Position numbers and translations under genes: made by a program. This document shows positions 44,775 to 54,030 of a DNA stretch of 64,000 nucleotides, in pieces. Below the pieces are notes generated by a model. That model was not told the DNA's origin and searched no databases. It saw only the letters and a program-made list of their open reading frames with translations. The number at the start of each line of letters is the position of its first letter. Position 1 is the first letter of the stretch. The stretch comes from Asaia bogorensis (lineage in GTDB: Bacteria; Pseudomonadota; Alphaproteobacteria; Reyranellales; Reyranellaceae): the NCBI GenBank assembly GCA_945905835.1, contig CAMDQJ010000001.1:1-64000 (forward strand). The letters run 5' to 3'.

Positions 44775-45498
44775 GGTAAGCCCTCACCACTTCGGGGTCA
44801 CGCACGACGTCTTTCGGCGCGCCGTCGGCGATCTTCCGCCCCGCCACCAGGACCGCCAGGCGCTGGGAGAATTCCATCACGGCGCGCATGATGTGCTCGA
44901 TCATCACCACGGTCACGCCCTGCTCGTTCAGCCGGATCAATAGGGCGATGATCTCGTCGATTTCGCCATGCGACAGCCCGGCCATCGCCTCGTCGGAGAT
45001 CAGGAGCTTGGGCTGTGCGGCCATGGCGCGGGCAAGCTCGAGCTTGCGCATCTCGATCTGCGTCAGGTCGCGCGGCAGCCGGTCGGCCTTGTCGGCCAGA
45101 CCTACCTGGCCCAGCAGATCGCGGCAGCGCGCCTCGATTGCTGGCCCGGCGAGGGCGCCAGCGCCGCGCGCATTGACGGCATACAGAATGGGAATGCGCA
45201 GGTTCTCTGTCAGCGAAAGGCTCGCAAAGGGGCGCGGCAACTGAAAACTGCGCGCCAGGCCGCGGCGGGTGCGTTCATGGGCCGACAGCCCGTCCAGTGC
45301 CTCGCCGGCGAAGCGAACGCTGCCCGCCTCGTTGCGCAGCGTGCCGCAAATGCAGTTCACCAAAGTCGATTTTCCCGAGCCGTTCGGCCCGATCAGGCCC
45401 AGGCGTTCGCCGTCCTGTACCTCAAGGTCGATCGCTTCCAGCGCCACGAAGCCGCCGAAGCGTTTGCTCAGACCCTCGACATGCAGCAACGCCGTCAT
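44764..45498 (-). CDS. ABC transporter ATP-binding protein, LivG type
   Basis: This 244-residue ATPase has Walker A IGPNGSGKSTLVN and the Q-loop near GLARSFQLPRPF. The signature is unusual: LTQIEMRKLELARAM replaces LSGGQ/YGxQR. Walker B is LLISDEAMAGLSHGE, with the aspartate and glutamate kept, and IEHIMRAVME follows. Several LivG proteins of aromatic-acid or amide importers carry this degenerate signature. The start at 45498 overlaps the LivM stop (ATGA), so the longer frame upstream is a shadow of livM. Confidence 0.92.
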   Translation of the reverse strand: MTALLHVEGLSKRFGGFVALEAIDLEVQDGERLGLIGPNGSGKSTLVNCICGTLRNEAGSVRFAGEALDGLSAHERTRRGLARSFQLPRPFASLSLTENLRIPILYAVNARGAGALAGPAIEARCRDLLGQVGLADKADRLPRDLTQIEMRKLELARAMAAQPKLLISDEAMAGLSHGEIDEIIALLIRLNEQGVTVVMIEHIMRAVMEFSQRLAVLVAGRKIADGAPKDVVRDPEVVRAYLGE

Positions 45499-46430
45499 CG
45501 CTTCCTCTGGAACAGACCGACGATGCCTTGCGGCGCGATGATCACGAACACGACCATCAGGACGCCCGCGACCAGGACGTTGACGGCCGAGGAGATCGTC
45601 ACCCGCAGGTATTCCTGCAGCCCGCCCACCAACACCGCGCCGACCACAGGCCCCAGCCAGCTCGCGGTACCACCGATCAGCGGCATGGCGATGGCGTTCA
45701 CCGCATAGTTCAGGCTGAAGCCGGAGGAGGGATCGAGATAGGTCACGTAATAGGGCAAGGGCGCGCCGGCCATGCCCATGAAGCCGCCAGACAATCCCGT
45801 CGCGATCAGTTTCAGCTTCAGGGTCGGCACCCCCGAGGCCTCTGCCGCCCCTTCGTCGTCGCGGATGGCGGCGAAACCGAATCCCAGGGACGATCGTTCG
45901 ATGGCGCGCGCCGTCGCCAGCGCCGCGACACACAGACCGAGCATGATCAGGAACAGGTATTCGATGTAGCCGCCGCCGATCAGGGGAGCGGTGCGGGGAC
46001 GCAGCACATAGGCGCCGCGCGCGCCGCCGACGAAATCCCAGTTGGTGATCAACGTCTGCACCACCACCGCCAGCGCGAGCGTGGCGATGGAGAAGTACAC
46101 GCCACGCAGGCGCAGGGTCAGGTATCCCGTCCCCAGGCCGACGAGGCCGGCCAACACGCCGCCCACCACGATCATCGCCGGCAAGGGCATTGCCGGGACA
46201 AGCTTGTACAGCACCACCGTCGAGTAGGCACCGATCGCGAAGAACGCCGTGATGCCGAAATTCACGTAGCCGGTGTAACCGCCCAGGATGTTCCACGCCG
46301 TGCCCAGCACGATGTACTGGACGACCACGTAGGCCACGAAGAAGGCGTAGCTGTTGTCGAGCCAGCGGCCAAAAGCAAAGATCACGGCGGCGACCGCGAT
46401 CAACACTAGGATGAAGCGTGCCCCACCCAT
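45495..46430 (-). CDS. ABC transporter permease, LivM type
   Basis: This 311-residue permease has about eight to ten helices. LivM-type phrases are WNILGGYTGYVNFGITAFFAIGAYS, GYLTLRLRGVYFSIATLALA, FAAIRDDEGAAEASGVPTLKLKL and a GGTASWLGPVVGAVLV segment. AGGAGGA precedes the ATG at 46430. It pairs with the LivH-type permease 15 bp upstream. Confidence 0.94.
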   Translation of the reverse strand: MGGARFILVLIAVAAVIFAFGRWLDNSYAFFVAYVVVQYIVLGTAWNILGGYTGYVNFGITAFFAIGAYSTVVLYKLVPAMPLPAMIVVGGVLAGLVGLGTGYLTLRLRGVYFSIATLALAVVVQTLITNWDFVGGARGAYVLRPRTAPLIGGGYIEYLFLIMLGLCVAALATARAIERSSLGFGFAAIRDDEGAAEASGVPTLKLKLIATGLSGGFMGMAGAPLPYYVTYLDPSSGFSLNYAVNAIAMPLIGGTASWLGPVVGAVLVGGLQEYLRVTISSAVNVLVAGVLMVVFVIIAPQGIVGLFQRKR

Positions 46431-46445
46431 GTTGGCGTGGTCCTC

Positions 46446-47321
46446 CTAGCGCCCGAGGATGCCACTGGGCCGAACGGCCAGTGTCACCAGCAGCACGCCG
46501 AACGCCACCGCCGGCGCCCAGGACGGACCATAGAATGTCGAGGTCAGGCTTTCGGCGATGCCCAGCGTCATTGCTGCGATCATCATGCCTGGAAAGCTGC
46601 CCAGGCCGCCCAGCACGCAAATGGCGAAGATGCGGCCGATATATTCACGACCGATCGACGGCTCCACCGGCTGGATGATGATCAGGCAGGCACCCGCCAG
46701 CGACGCGGTGGCGATCGACAGGCCGAAGGCGATGCGCTTGATCTTGGTCGGGTTGGCGGCCATAAGCTGAAGCGCCAACTGGTCCTGCGCTACCGCCTGG
46801 ATCGCGCGTCCCAGAAAGCTGCGCGACAGAAAGATCTGCAGACCTATTGCCATCGCCATCGAAACGAGAAACGGCACCAGCAGGCGCCCGGGCAGGTCGA
46901 ACAGCACGAGCCGCAGGCTTGGCCCGATATAGCTCGCGTCCACGGAACGGTAATCGACCCCGAAGCCCAGCACCAGCGCGACCTCGGTAATGAAGAGCAG
47001 GCCGAAGAAGAACGACAGGCCACGCAGCGACTGGTCGTCCCGACGCTCGAACGCAACGTAATAGACCTGGTAGATCGCCATGCCGAGCGCATAGAAGCCC
47101 GGCAGGGCGATCAGCGCCGCGATGATCGGGTCCATGCCCAGCATTGTATTGGCAATATAGGCGACGTAGGAGCCGAGCAGGATGAAGGCCGGATGAGCAA
47201 TGTTGACGATGTCCAGCATGCCGAAGGAAATCGCCACGCCAATCGAGACGGCGGCATAGAAGCCACCGAGCAGCAGCCCCGAGATCACGGCGTTCATCAG
47301 CAGATCGAGCGAGACGTCCAT
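46446..47321 (-). CDS. ABC transporter permease, LivH type
   Basis: This 291-residue permease opens with LLMNAVISGLLLGGFYAAVS and continues with FGMLDIVNIAHPAFILLGSY, IQAVAQDQLALQLMAANP and AICVLGGLGSFPGMMIAAM, all standard for LivH. It is the first gene of the minus-strand operon livH-M-G-F. The 222-bp divergent spacer to 47544 must hold its promoter together with a sigma-54-like promoter on the other strand. Confidence 0.94.
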   Translation of the reverse strand: MDVSLDLLMNAVISGLLLGGFYAAVSIGVAISFGMLDIVNIAHPAFILLGSYVAYIANTMLGMDPIIAALIALPGFYALGMAIYQVYYVAFERRDDQSLRGLSFFFGLLFITEVALVLGFGVDYRSVDASYIGPSLRLVLFDLPGRLLVPFLVSMAMAIGLQIFLSRSFLGRAIQAVAQDQLALQLMAANPTKIKRIAFGLSIATASLAGACLIIIQPVEPSIGREYIGRIFAICVLGGLGSFPGMMIAAMTLGIAESLTSTFYGPSWAPAVAFGVLLVTLAVRPSGILGR

Positions 47322-47481
47322 GGCGGCCTATCAACCCGCCGGCACGGCAAACCGGCCGCAAGCCCGTTCTGACATCGACGTTTCTCCCTCGACGTGGCGA
47401 TATTTAATTCGGCCTACGCCGGCCAGTTTGCGCCGGATGCAGGACTGTTGCCTAGTGGCTTTTGCGATTTGTTTGATGGGC

Positions 47482-47497
47482 TGGCATGGCCCTTGCT
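47482..47497 (+). promoter_or_regulatory. Candidate sigma-54 (-24/-12) promoter
   Basis: TGGCATGGCCCTTGCT has the GG (47483-47484) and GC (47495-47496) dinucleotides separated by exactly ten bases. It closely matches the TGGCAC-N5-TTGC consensus. It points at the broken peptide-binding protein gene starting at 47544, placing the start of transcription near 47508. The enhancer-binding activator is not in the window. It implies that the gene was once under nitrogen or stress-type control. Confidence 0.55.
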
Positions 47498-47543
47498 GCC
47501 CTCTAAAATGAGGGGCCGATCACCCGGACATGACGGAGGGGAC

Positions 47544-48236
47544 ATGAGACAGACAGCTCGTCGTACCGCCTTGGCACTTGCTCTTTCTCTTGTCGCCGGG
47601 GGTGCCCTGGCGCAGAGCCACCTGCGCATCGGGCTGGACGATGACCCCGACGTGCTCGACCCGATGCTGTAGCGCGCCTATACCGCGCGCATCGTCTTCG
47701 CCTCGATCTGCGACAAGCTGTTCGATATCGACGAAAAGCTGGCCATCGTGCCGCAGCTGGCGCTCGGCCACGAAACCTCGGCTGACGGCAAGACCGTCAC
47801 CCTAAAGCTGCGCCCCGGCGTCGTCTTCCACGACGGCGAGGCCTTCGACGCCACCGCCGCCAAATACAGCCTCGACCGCCACCTCAACATGAAGGCTTCC
47901 TTCCGCAAGCCGGAACTCGGCACCATCGACAGCGTCGACGTGATCGATCCGCTGCCGATCAAGCTCAACCTCAAGGCGCCGTTCTCATCGCTGCTCGCCC
48001 AGCTCACCGACCGCGCCGGCATGATGGTGTCGCCGAAGGCCGCCGAGGCTACCGGAGACAAATTCGGCCTGAAGCCCGTCTGCGCCGGTCCCTACAAGTT
48101 CGTCGAGCGCGTCCAGCAGGACCGCATCGTAGTCGAGAAGTTCGCCGGCTACTGGAACAAGGACCAGATCTTCATCGACAAGATCACCTATCTGCCGATC
48201 GTCGACGACACCGTGCGCCTGGCCGTCTGGCGATAA
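47544..48236 (+). pseudogene. Truncated ABC peptide-type substrate-binding protein (family 5) with nonsense codon
   Basis: The signal peptide (QTARRTALALALSLVAGGALA) and the start of the mature protein (HLRIGLDDDPDVLDPML) are followed by TAG at 47670. The frame continues RAYTARIVFASICDKLFDID, DGKTVTLKLRPGVVFHDGEA and GPYKFVERVQQDRIVVEKF to about 48230. Then the gene breaks off, and TAA follows. CAG to TAG would explain the nonsense codon. Only the N-terminal 40 percent of the protein is encoded, so it is dead even without the stop. Confidence 0.9.
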
Positions 48237-48709
48237 CCGACAGCGATGGCGATTCGCGCCTTTTCATCTGTCTCCTGGGCATCTTCCTTGGCCGCGTCGA
48301 CCGCGATCGCCGTCTCATCTATTTTGCGGATCTCGACCTTGCGAGCGTTGCCGAGACAGTTGGGCTCGCGGCCATCGAGCCTTTTATGCGCGATCCGCGC
48401 CGCCGCGACACTTACCGCAGTTTCAACCGCATTGTCGGCGTCGCCGGCCAGCGCGGCATCAACGCGCTATCGATCGCTGCCGCCACCGGCATCCCGCGCG
48501 AGACGGTGCGGCGCAAGCTGAAACTGCTGGTCCAGCGCGGCTGCATCCTCGAGCAGACGCGCGGCCGCTATGTGGTGAAGCCGGGCTCCCTCCAGGAGCC
48601 CGACCACCTCGCCGCGTTCGGCCGCGCCATGCGCGACGTCGTGCGATTCATGAACGAATGCGTCGACCACGAGCTCGTGCACTGGGAGCGCAAGCCCGAC
48701 GAGAAGTGA
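48237..48709 (+). pseudogene. 3' fragment of a winged-helix transcriptional regulator
   Basis: An open frame continues directly from the broken binding-protein gene: GDSRLFICLLGIFLGRVDRD, then RLIYFADLDLASVAETVGL and a C-terminal HTH-like segment (INALSIAAATGIPRETVRRK, LKLLVQRGCILEQ). The HTH reads as a MarR/IclR-like winged helix. No start codon or ribosome site lies at the junction. An internal ATG at 48386 would yield 107 residues including the HTH, so a short DNA-binding protein might still be made. The full-length gene is clearly missing its 5' end. Confidence 0.72.
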
Positions 48710-48721
48710 TCGGCGCGGAGC

Positions 48722-49585
48722 TTACCCTGCCACGATGAAATGCTTGGCCGCCGAGTCGTAGTCGGCGTAACCCAGCGTCGCGCGCAACTCGGCCGGCGGC
48801 AACGCGCTCTTTGCCTCGGCTTCACCGGCCGCCAGTGCCGCGAGCCCCGCCTTCATGCCGGCGGTGGCGGGCGACAGCATGCCGGTCGGATAGGTGCCGA
48901 TCTTGAAGCCCAGTGCCAGCGCCTGGGTCTGCGACGGCGTCGCGCGAGGTGCTCCCGGCGACAGCACGGCGAAGGACGGCCGGCCCTTGGCGGCGGCGAC
49001 GGCGCGGCGGATCTCGGCGTCGTCGGCGGGCGAATCGAGGAACAGAATGTCAGCGCCTTCCTCGACATACATCTCGATGCGCGCCACGGCCTCGTCGATG
49101 CCTTGGGTCGGCCGGCAGTCGGTACGCGCCAGGATGAGGATTCCGGACTCCTTAGCCGCGGCGACGGCAGCGCGGATCTTCATGCGCGCTTCCTCGCGCG
49201 GCAGGCAGGGCTTGCCGGCGGCCGTGAGCGCGCGCGGTGTGATCTTGTCCTCAACCAGGATGGCGGCGGCACCGGCACGGCCGTAGGCGCGCACCGTGCG
49301 CTGCACGTTCATGGCGTTACCATAGCCGTGATCGCCGTCGGCCAGCACCAGGGTTTCCGGCGCGGCAGCGCGCACCATGTTGAACGAGTCGAACATCTCG
49401 CCAAACGAAACCAGATCGAGATCGGGCCCGCCCAGCCGGCTTGCCGCTACGCAGGAGCCCGACAGGAACGCCGTCTTGAAGCCGGCAGCGGCGGCCAGCT
49501 TGGCGCTGAGGCCATCCCAGGCGGCCGGCATCACGACGAGACCAGGTTCGGCCAGCAGGGCACGCAGACGATCGGGATGATTCAT
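48722..49585 (-). CDS. Isocitrate lyase/PEP mutase family protein (oxaloacetate decarboxylase-like)
   Basis: This 287-residue TIM-barrel enzyme of the ICL/PEPM superfamily contains LADGDHGYGNAMNVQRTVRA (canonical DxDTGYGN altered to GDHGYGN) and AAAILVEDKITPR, where EDQ is EDK. ILARTDCRPTQGIDEAVARI follows. The catalytic-loop cysteine of isocitrate lyase (KKCGH) is absent. Such proteins act as carboxyphosphonoenolpyruvate mutases, methylisocitrate lyase relatives or oxaloacetate decarboxylases. The start at 49585 follows GAGGAAG. It is divergent from an amidohydrolase. Confidence 0.88.
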   Translation of the reverse strand: MNHPDRLRALLAEPGLVVMPAAWDGLSAKLAAAAGFKTAFLSGSCVAASRLGGPDLDLVSFGEMFDSFNMVRAAAPETLVLADGDHGYGNAMNVQRTVRAYGRAGAAAILVEDKITPRALTAAGKPCLPREEARMKIRAAVAAAKESGILILARTDCRPTQGIDEAVARIEMYVEEGADILFLDSPADDAEIRRAVAAAKGRPSFAVLSPGAPRATPSQTQALALGFKIGTYPTGMLSPATAGMKAGLAALAAGEAEAKSALPPAELRATLGYADYDSAAKHFIVAG

Positions 49586-49711
49586 TGGGGCTTCCTCACG
49601 AGTGATTTTTCGGTCCCGACGATAGGCCGTGCCCGCCAAGCATCACAAGCTGATCTTCGCGCGACCCGGGAACCGTCGTAGGGTAGCCGCCTGAAAAAGG
49701 GGGGAACGACC

Positions 49712-50770
49712 ATGGTGACCAAGGGCGAATATCGCGGCCTCAGCTACCGCAACAATGCCGACCTCAAGGCCTGGCTCGCTAAGCGACCATCGGAAGCGGC
49801 CCTCGAGCCCGACCTGCCGATTATCGATCCGCACCATCATCTCTGGGAAACGCCGGCGCGCGGTCTCTACCTGCTGCCCGAGCTGCTCGCCGACACCAGC
49901 GGCGGCCACAACATCGTCTCGACGGTCTTCCTCGAATGCCAGTCGATGTTCCGCGCGTCAGGCCCGGTCGAGATGCGTCCGGTGGGCGAGGTCGAGTTCG
50001 TGGCCGGCGTCGCCGCCATGAGCGAGTCGGGCAATTACGGCAAGACGCGGGTCTGCGAGGCGATCGTCGGCTGGGCCGACCTGATGCTGGGCAGCCGCGT
50101 GCGCGAGGTGCTGGAGGCGCTGACCGTCGCCGGCGGCGGCCGCTTCCGCGGCACGCGCTACGGCACGTCGTACGATCCCGGCATCGCCGGCAAGTTCACC
50201 TCACGGACGATCCCGCCACACCGCCTGCTCGACCCTAAATTCCGCGAGGGCTTCGCTGAGTTGGGCAAGCTCGGCCTCACCTACGACTCCTGGCACTTCC
50301 ATCCGCAGCTGCCCGATCTGATCGACATCGCCAAGGCCTTTCCCGGCACGACGATCATCGTCGACCATGTCGGCGGCGTGCTGGGCGTCGGCGAGTATGC
50401 CGGCAAGTCGGCGGAGATCATGCCGCAATGGAAGAAGAACATGGTGGCGTTGGCCGCCCTGCCCAACGTCAACGTCAAGCTGGGCGGGCTCGGCATGACC
50501 TCGTTCGGCTTCGGCTTCCACGAGCAGGACGCCCCGCCCTCCTCCAAGGAACTGGCGGCGGCCTGGAAGCCGTACATCGAGACCTGCATCGAGGCGTTCG
50601 GCCCGAACCGCTGCATGTTCGAGAGCAACTTCCCGCCCGACAAGCAGTCATGCGGCTACACCGAGCTGTGGAACGCGTTCAAGCACATCACATCAGGCGC
50701 GTCGGCTTCGGAGAAGAAGGCGCTCTACAGCGGCGCCGCCGCTCGGGTCTACCGCATGATCGCGCCCTAG
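49712..50770 (+). CDS. Amidohydrolase_2-family metal-dependent hydrolase
   Basis: This 352-residue TIM-barrel hydrolase has metal-binding [11 protein letters not shown] near residue 33, a further histidine in [14 protein letters not shown], the strand [11 protein letters not shown] and the late conserved [16 protein letters not shown]. This set is typical of the 2-pyrone-4,6-dicarboxylate lactonase and TIM-barrel fold hydrolases. AGGGGGGAA precedes the start. Its end abuts the 3' remnant of rutA on the opposite strand. Confidence 0.9.
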   Translation: MVTKGEYRGLSYRNNADLKAWLAKRPSEAALEPDLPIIDPHHHLWETPARGLYLLPELLADTSGGHNIVSTVFLECQSMFRASGPVEMRPVGEVEFVAGVAAMSESGNYGKTRVCEAIVGWADLMLGSRVREVLEALTVAGGGRFRGTRYGTSYDPGIAGKFTSRTIPPHRLLDPKFREGFAELGKLGLTYDSWHFHPQLPDLIDIAKAFPGTTIIVDHVGGVLGVGEYAGKSAEIMPQWKKNMVALAALPNVNVKLGGLGMTSFGFGFHEQDAPPSSKELAAAWKPYIETCIEAFGPNRCMFESNFPPDKQSCGYTELWNAFKHITSGASASEKKALYSGAAARVYRMIAP

Positions 50771-50773
50771 CCG

Positions 50774-51063
50774 CGAGTCCGGGAATGGTTGCGACCTCGT
50801 CGAGCAGCCGCGCGCAAGTGGCGTGCGAGCCCACGACCAGGCCGATGTTGAGGTTCACCGCCGAGGTCTCGTCGGCCATGTGGCGGACATTGGTGTCGCT
50901 GCCCGATTTGGTGTCGGCCTCACTCTGCGCGGTGAGGCAGCGCAGCGCCTCGAAGTCGGTGCCCGACTTGTAGAGCGTCCACTTGGCCCGGGCCTCTTGG
51001 TCGGTCTCGCCAGTGATCACCATGAACAGGCCGTAGTTTCCGATCGTGCGGCCGGTCTTGGCC
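50774..51063 (-). pseudogene. rutA: rutA-like 3' fragment (one half of a gene split by inversion)
   Basis: The minus strand from 51063 encodes [20 protein letters not shown], then [32 protein letters not shown] and [10 protein letters not shown], the C-terminal half of RutA-type pyrimidine or LLM monooxygenases. It stops short of the normal C-terminus at about 50774, next to the amidohydrolase stop. The 5' edge is GGCC at 51060-51063. The missing first half lies at 55165-55852 on the plus strand, ending at another GGCC; see the inversion finding. Confidence 0.85.
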
Positions 51064-51176
51064 GGGGCGCCGACTACGTGCTGGAATGCACCGGCAACGA
51101 GGTCGCGGGGCAGACGATGTTCGAGATCGCCCGGCCGGGTGCGGAGATCGTCATGCTGGGCAAGACCAACGTGAAC
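51060..51176 (+). pseudogene. Zinc alcohol dehydrogenase fragment (3' part, split by inversion)
   Basis: The plus strand encodes [20 protein letters not shown] followed by [18 protein letters not shown], the end of the nucleotide-binding domain of medium-chain alcohol dehydrogenases. It ends at about 51176, where the terminator of the opposing molybdenum hydroxylase operon starts. The upstream edge is GGCC at 51060-51063. The N-terminal part of the same gene is on the minus strand at 55849-56278. Confidence 0.82.
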
Positions 51177-51202
51177 AAAAAAGAGGCGCCACAGAGTGGC
51201 GC
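51177..51202 (-). terminator. Rho-independent terminator of the molybdenum hydroxylase operon
   Basis: Read on the minus strand, the hairpin GCGCCAC-TCT-GTGGCGC (51202 to 51186) has a perfect 7-bp stem and a 3-base loop. It is followed by CTCTTTTTTGTT. It lies 61-86 bp after the stop of the large-subunit gene. It is the clearest intrinsic terminator in the window. Confidence 0.82.
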
Positions 51203-51262
51203 GCCCCCAGAGGTGATCTCGAACTCCCCCGGGCGGTCGGGTGACCGCCGGGGGGAAGCGAG

Positions 51263-53542
51263 TTATTCCGCGGCCATCCGCGGTGCTGCGGCATCGAGCG
51301 CCGCGGAGATGCGCGGCGGCGACAGCGGCAGGTCGGTCATGCGCAAGCTGATCGAGCGGGCGACGGCGTTGGCCACCGTGGCGAGAGGCGGCACGATCGG
51401 CACTTCGCCGACGCCACGCACGCCATAGGGATGGTGCGGGTTGGGCACCTCGACGACGACGGTCTCGATCATCGGCAGGTCGGAGCAGACCGGCATGCGA
51501 TAGTCGAGGAAGCCCGCGTTATCGAGCTTGCCCTTGGCGTTGTAGATGTACTCCTCGTTCAGCGCCCAACCGATGCCCTGCACGGCGCCGCCCTGGATCT
51601 GGCCTTCGACGTAGCTCGGATGGATCGCGGTGCCGACGTCCTGAACGGCGGTGTAGCGGCCGATCTCGGTGATGCCGGTATCGCGATCGACCTTGAGGTC
51701 GACGATGTGCACGCCGAAGCCGGGGCCTGCGCCCTGGGCGTTCAGCTGGTTATGGCCGTTGATCGGGCCGCCGGTCTTGCCGGCGGTCAAGGCGAGCTGG
51801 GCAAGCGACAGCGGCTCGAACTCGCCGACGTTCTTGCCGGCGGGCTTGGCGTGGCCGTCCTCCCAGAGCACGGCTTCCGGGTCGACGCCCCAGGTCTTGG
51901 CCGCGCGGATCTTGCACTCGCGGATCAGGTCCTTCACCGAATTCACCACCGCGAGACCGGTGGCGAAGGTGACGCGGCTGCCGCCGGTCACGAAGTTGAA
52001 GCCGATCGAGCTGGTATCGGCGATGACCGGCCGCACCTTGCTGTAATCGACGCCGAGCTCCTCGGCCGCCATCAGGGCGAGCGAAGCGCGGCTGCCGCCG
52101 ATGTCGGGATTGCCCGAGATGATCGTGACCGTGCCGTCTTCGGCGACATGCGCGGCTGCGCTCGAATCGGCGCCGACATTGAACCAGAAGCCTGCGGCGA
52201 CGCCGCGCGCCATGCCCGGCGCGGGCTTGCTCTTGTAGTGCTCGGAGTTCTTGGCGGCCTCCAGGCACTCGACGAAGCCGATGGTGTCGAACACCGGACC
52301 GTAGCTGGTCTTGGTGCCCTTCTTGGCGGCGTTCTTCAGACGCAGGTCGATCGGATCCATGCCTAGCTCGATGGCCAGGATATCCATCGTCGATTCGACG
52401 CCGAACGCAGAGATCGGCGCGCCCGGGGCGCGGTAAGCGGCGACCTTGGGTCGATTGCTCACCACGTCGAAGCCGACGACCTTGATGTTGGGGATGTCGT
52501 AGCAGGCGAAGCTGGTCCAGCACGCCGGACCGACCGGCGAACCCGGGAAGGCGCCAGCTTGCAGGGCGACCGTGCATTCCGCGGCGACGATCGTGCCGTC
52601 GCGCTTGGCGCCGATCTTGACGTGGACCGTGCCACCCGGCGCCGGGCCGGAAGCGCGGAACACCTCGTCGCGGCTCATCACCATCTTCACCGGCTTGCCC
52701 GACTTCTGCGACAACCGCACCGCGATCGGCTCGAGATAGACTACGGTCTTACCGCCGAAGCCGCCGCCGATCTCGGTCGGCGTGACGCGGATCTGCGAGG
52801 TCTCGATGTTGAGCAGGCGGCTGCAGAAGCCGCGGACCTGGAAGTGCCCTTGAGTGGTCGACCAGATCTGGACCTGGCCGTCCTCGGCGGCGCTGGCGAG
52901 TGTCGCGTGCGGCTCGATATAGCCCTGGTGGACTGCCTGGGTGGTGTAGTCGCGCTCGACGACGATCTCGGCTTGCTTGAAACCGGCCTCGATGTCGCCC
53001 TTCAGGTTGTCGATGCGCTTGGCGATATTCGACGCCTTGGTCGGTGCCGGCTTCACGCCTTCGGTGATGAGGTGGTCGTGCAGCACCGGTGCCGTGTCCT
53101 TCATCGCCTCGGCAACGTCGATGACGTGCGGCAGCACCTCGTACTCGACCTTGATCAGGGCCAGCGCGGCGTTGGCGATGGCATCGGTCGTGGCGGCCAC
53201 GGCGGCGACGGGATGGCTCTCATAGAGAGCCCTCTCGCGGGCCATGACGTTGCGCGTGATGTCGCGCAGGTTGACCTGCATCTCGCCGGTGGGGACGATC
53301 AGGTTGGGCTGGTCGGGGAAATCCTTCGACGTCACCACGGCTTTCACGCCCGGCAGCTTTTCAGCGGCCGAGATGTCGATCGACTTGATCATGGCGTGGG
53401 CGTGTGGGCTGCGCAGCACCTTGCCGACGAGCTGGCCGGGCATGTTGAAGTCGGCGCCGAAACGGGCGCGGCCGGTCACCTTGTCGGCGCCGTCGGGACG
53501 ATCAGGACGCGTGCCGACCCACTTGTACTTTGGCTTGCTCAT
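51263..53542 (-). CDS. Molybdenum hydroxylase large (molybdopterin-binding) subunit
   Basis: This 759-residue xanthine dehydrogenase-family subunit has an N-terminal aldehyde-oxidase domain ([20 protein letters not shown]), [20 protein letters not shown], the active-site loop [19 protein letters not shown] and the catalytic glutamate in [13 protein letters not shown]. The loop is AYRAPGAP, not AYRCSFR (form I CO dehydrogenase), so CO oxidation is not expected despite the coxMSL-like gene order. The start at 53542 follows GAGGGAGA and overlaps the small-subunit stop. A terminator follows the stop. Confidence 0.94.
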   Translation of the reverse strand: MSKPKYKWVGTRPDRPDGADKVTGRARFGADFNMPGQLVGKVLRSPHAHAMIKSIDISAAEKLPGVKAVVTSKDFPDQPNLIVPTGEMQVNLRDITRNVMARERALYESHPVAAVAATTDAIANAALALIKVEYEVLPHVIDVAEAMKDTAPVLHDHLITEGVKPAPTKASNIAKRIDNLKGDIEAGFKQAEIVVERDYTTQAVHQGYIEPHATLASAAEDGQVQIWSTTQGHFQVRGFCSRLLNIETSQIRVTPTEIGGGFGGKTVVYLEPIAVRLSQKSGKPVKMVMSRDEVFRASGPAPGGTVHVKIGAKRDGTIVAAECTVALQAGAFPGSPVGPACWTSFACYDIPNIKVVGFDVVSNRPKVAAYRAPGAPISAFGVESTMDILAIELGMDPIDLRLKNAAKKGTKTSYGPVFDTIGFVECLEAAKNSEHYKSKPAPGMARGVAAGFWFNVGADSSAAAHVAEDGTVTIISGNPDIGGSRASLALMAAEELGVDYSKVRPVIADTSSIGFNFVTGGSRVTFATGLAVVNSVKDLIRECKIRAAKTWGVDPEAVLWEDGHAKPAGKNVGEFEPLSLAQLALTAGKTGGPINGHNQLNAQGAGPGFGVHIVDLKVDRDTGITEIGRYTAVQDVGTAIHPSYVEGQIQGGAVQGIGWALNEEYIYNAKGKLDNAGFLDYRMPVCSDLPMIETVVVEVPNPHHPYGVRGVGEVPIVPPLATVANAVARSISLRMTDLPLSPPRISAALDAAAPRMAAE

Positions 53543-54021
53543 CGGGCTGTCTCCCTCATGTCTGCGGCCACTTCCATGACTGCGCGGACGATCTTGTCGT
53601 AGCCCGTGCAGCGGCAAAGATTGCCGGCCAGCCAGTAGCGGACTTCGGTTTCGGTCGGATTGTTGTTCTTCGCCAGCAGCGCCCGCGAGGCCATCAGCAC
53701 GCCCGGCGTGCAGATGCCGCACTGGAGGGCGGCGAACTCGATGAACTTCTTCTGCAGGGCGTGGAGCTGCTCGCCCTGGGCCATGCCCTCGATGGTCTCG
53801 ATCTTCTTGCCCTCGGCCTCAACCGCCAGCACAAGGCAGGAGCAGACCATGCGGTCGTCGAGCATGATCGTGCAGGCGCCGCAGTCGCCCGAACCGCAGC
53901 CTTCCTTGGTGCCGGTCATGCCGAGCTGGTCGCGCAGCACATCGAGGACGGCTTGGGTAGGCTCGCAGAGGAACTCGGTCGGCTCGCCGTTGATGGTGGT
54001 GGAAACGTGTGTCTTGGCCAT
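53539..54021 (-). CDS. Molybdenum hydroxylase small subunit, two [2Fe-2S] clusters
   Basis: This 160-residue iron-sulfur subunit has plant-type cluster ligands in EGCGSGDCGACTIMLD with a fourth in CSCLVLA. The C-terminal cluster uses LQCGICTPG and NLCRCTGYDKI. This is the standard CoxS/XdhC-like layout. It overlaps the large-subunit start (ATGA) and starts ten bases after the medium-subunit stop. Confidence 0.95.
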   Translation of the reverse strand: MAKTHVSTTINGEPTEFLCEPTQAVLDVLRDQLGMTGTKEGCGSGDCGACTIMLDDRMVCSCLVLAVEAEGKKIETIEGMAQGEQLHALQKKFIEFAALQCGICTPGVLMASRALLAKNNNPTETEVRYWLAGNLCRCTGYDKIVRAVMEVAADMRETAR

Positions 54022-54030
54022 GATTCTCTC

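Noticed and set aside
44764-46620. 618-codon fusion of permease and ATPase
   Set aside because: The N-terminal half of this frame is a shadow of livM; the ATPase starts at ATG 45498 with the expected ATGA overlap.
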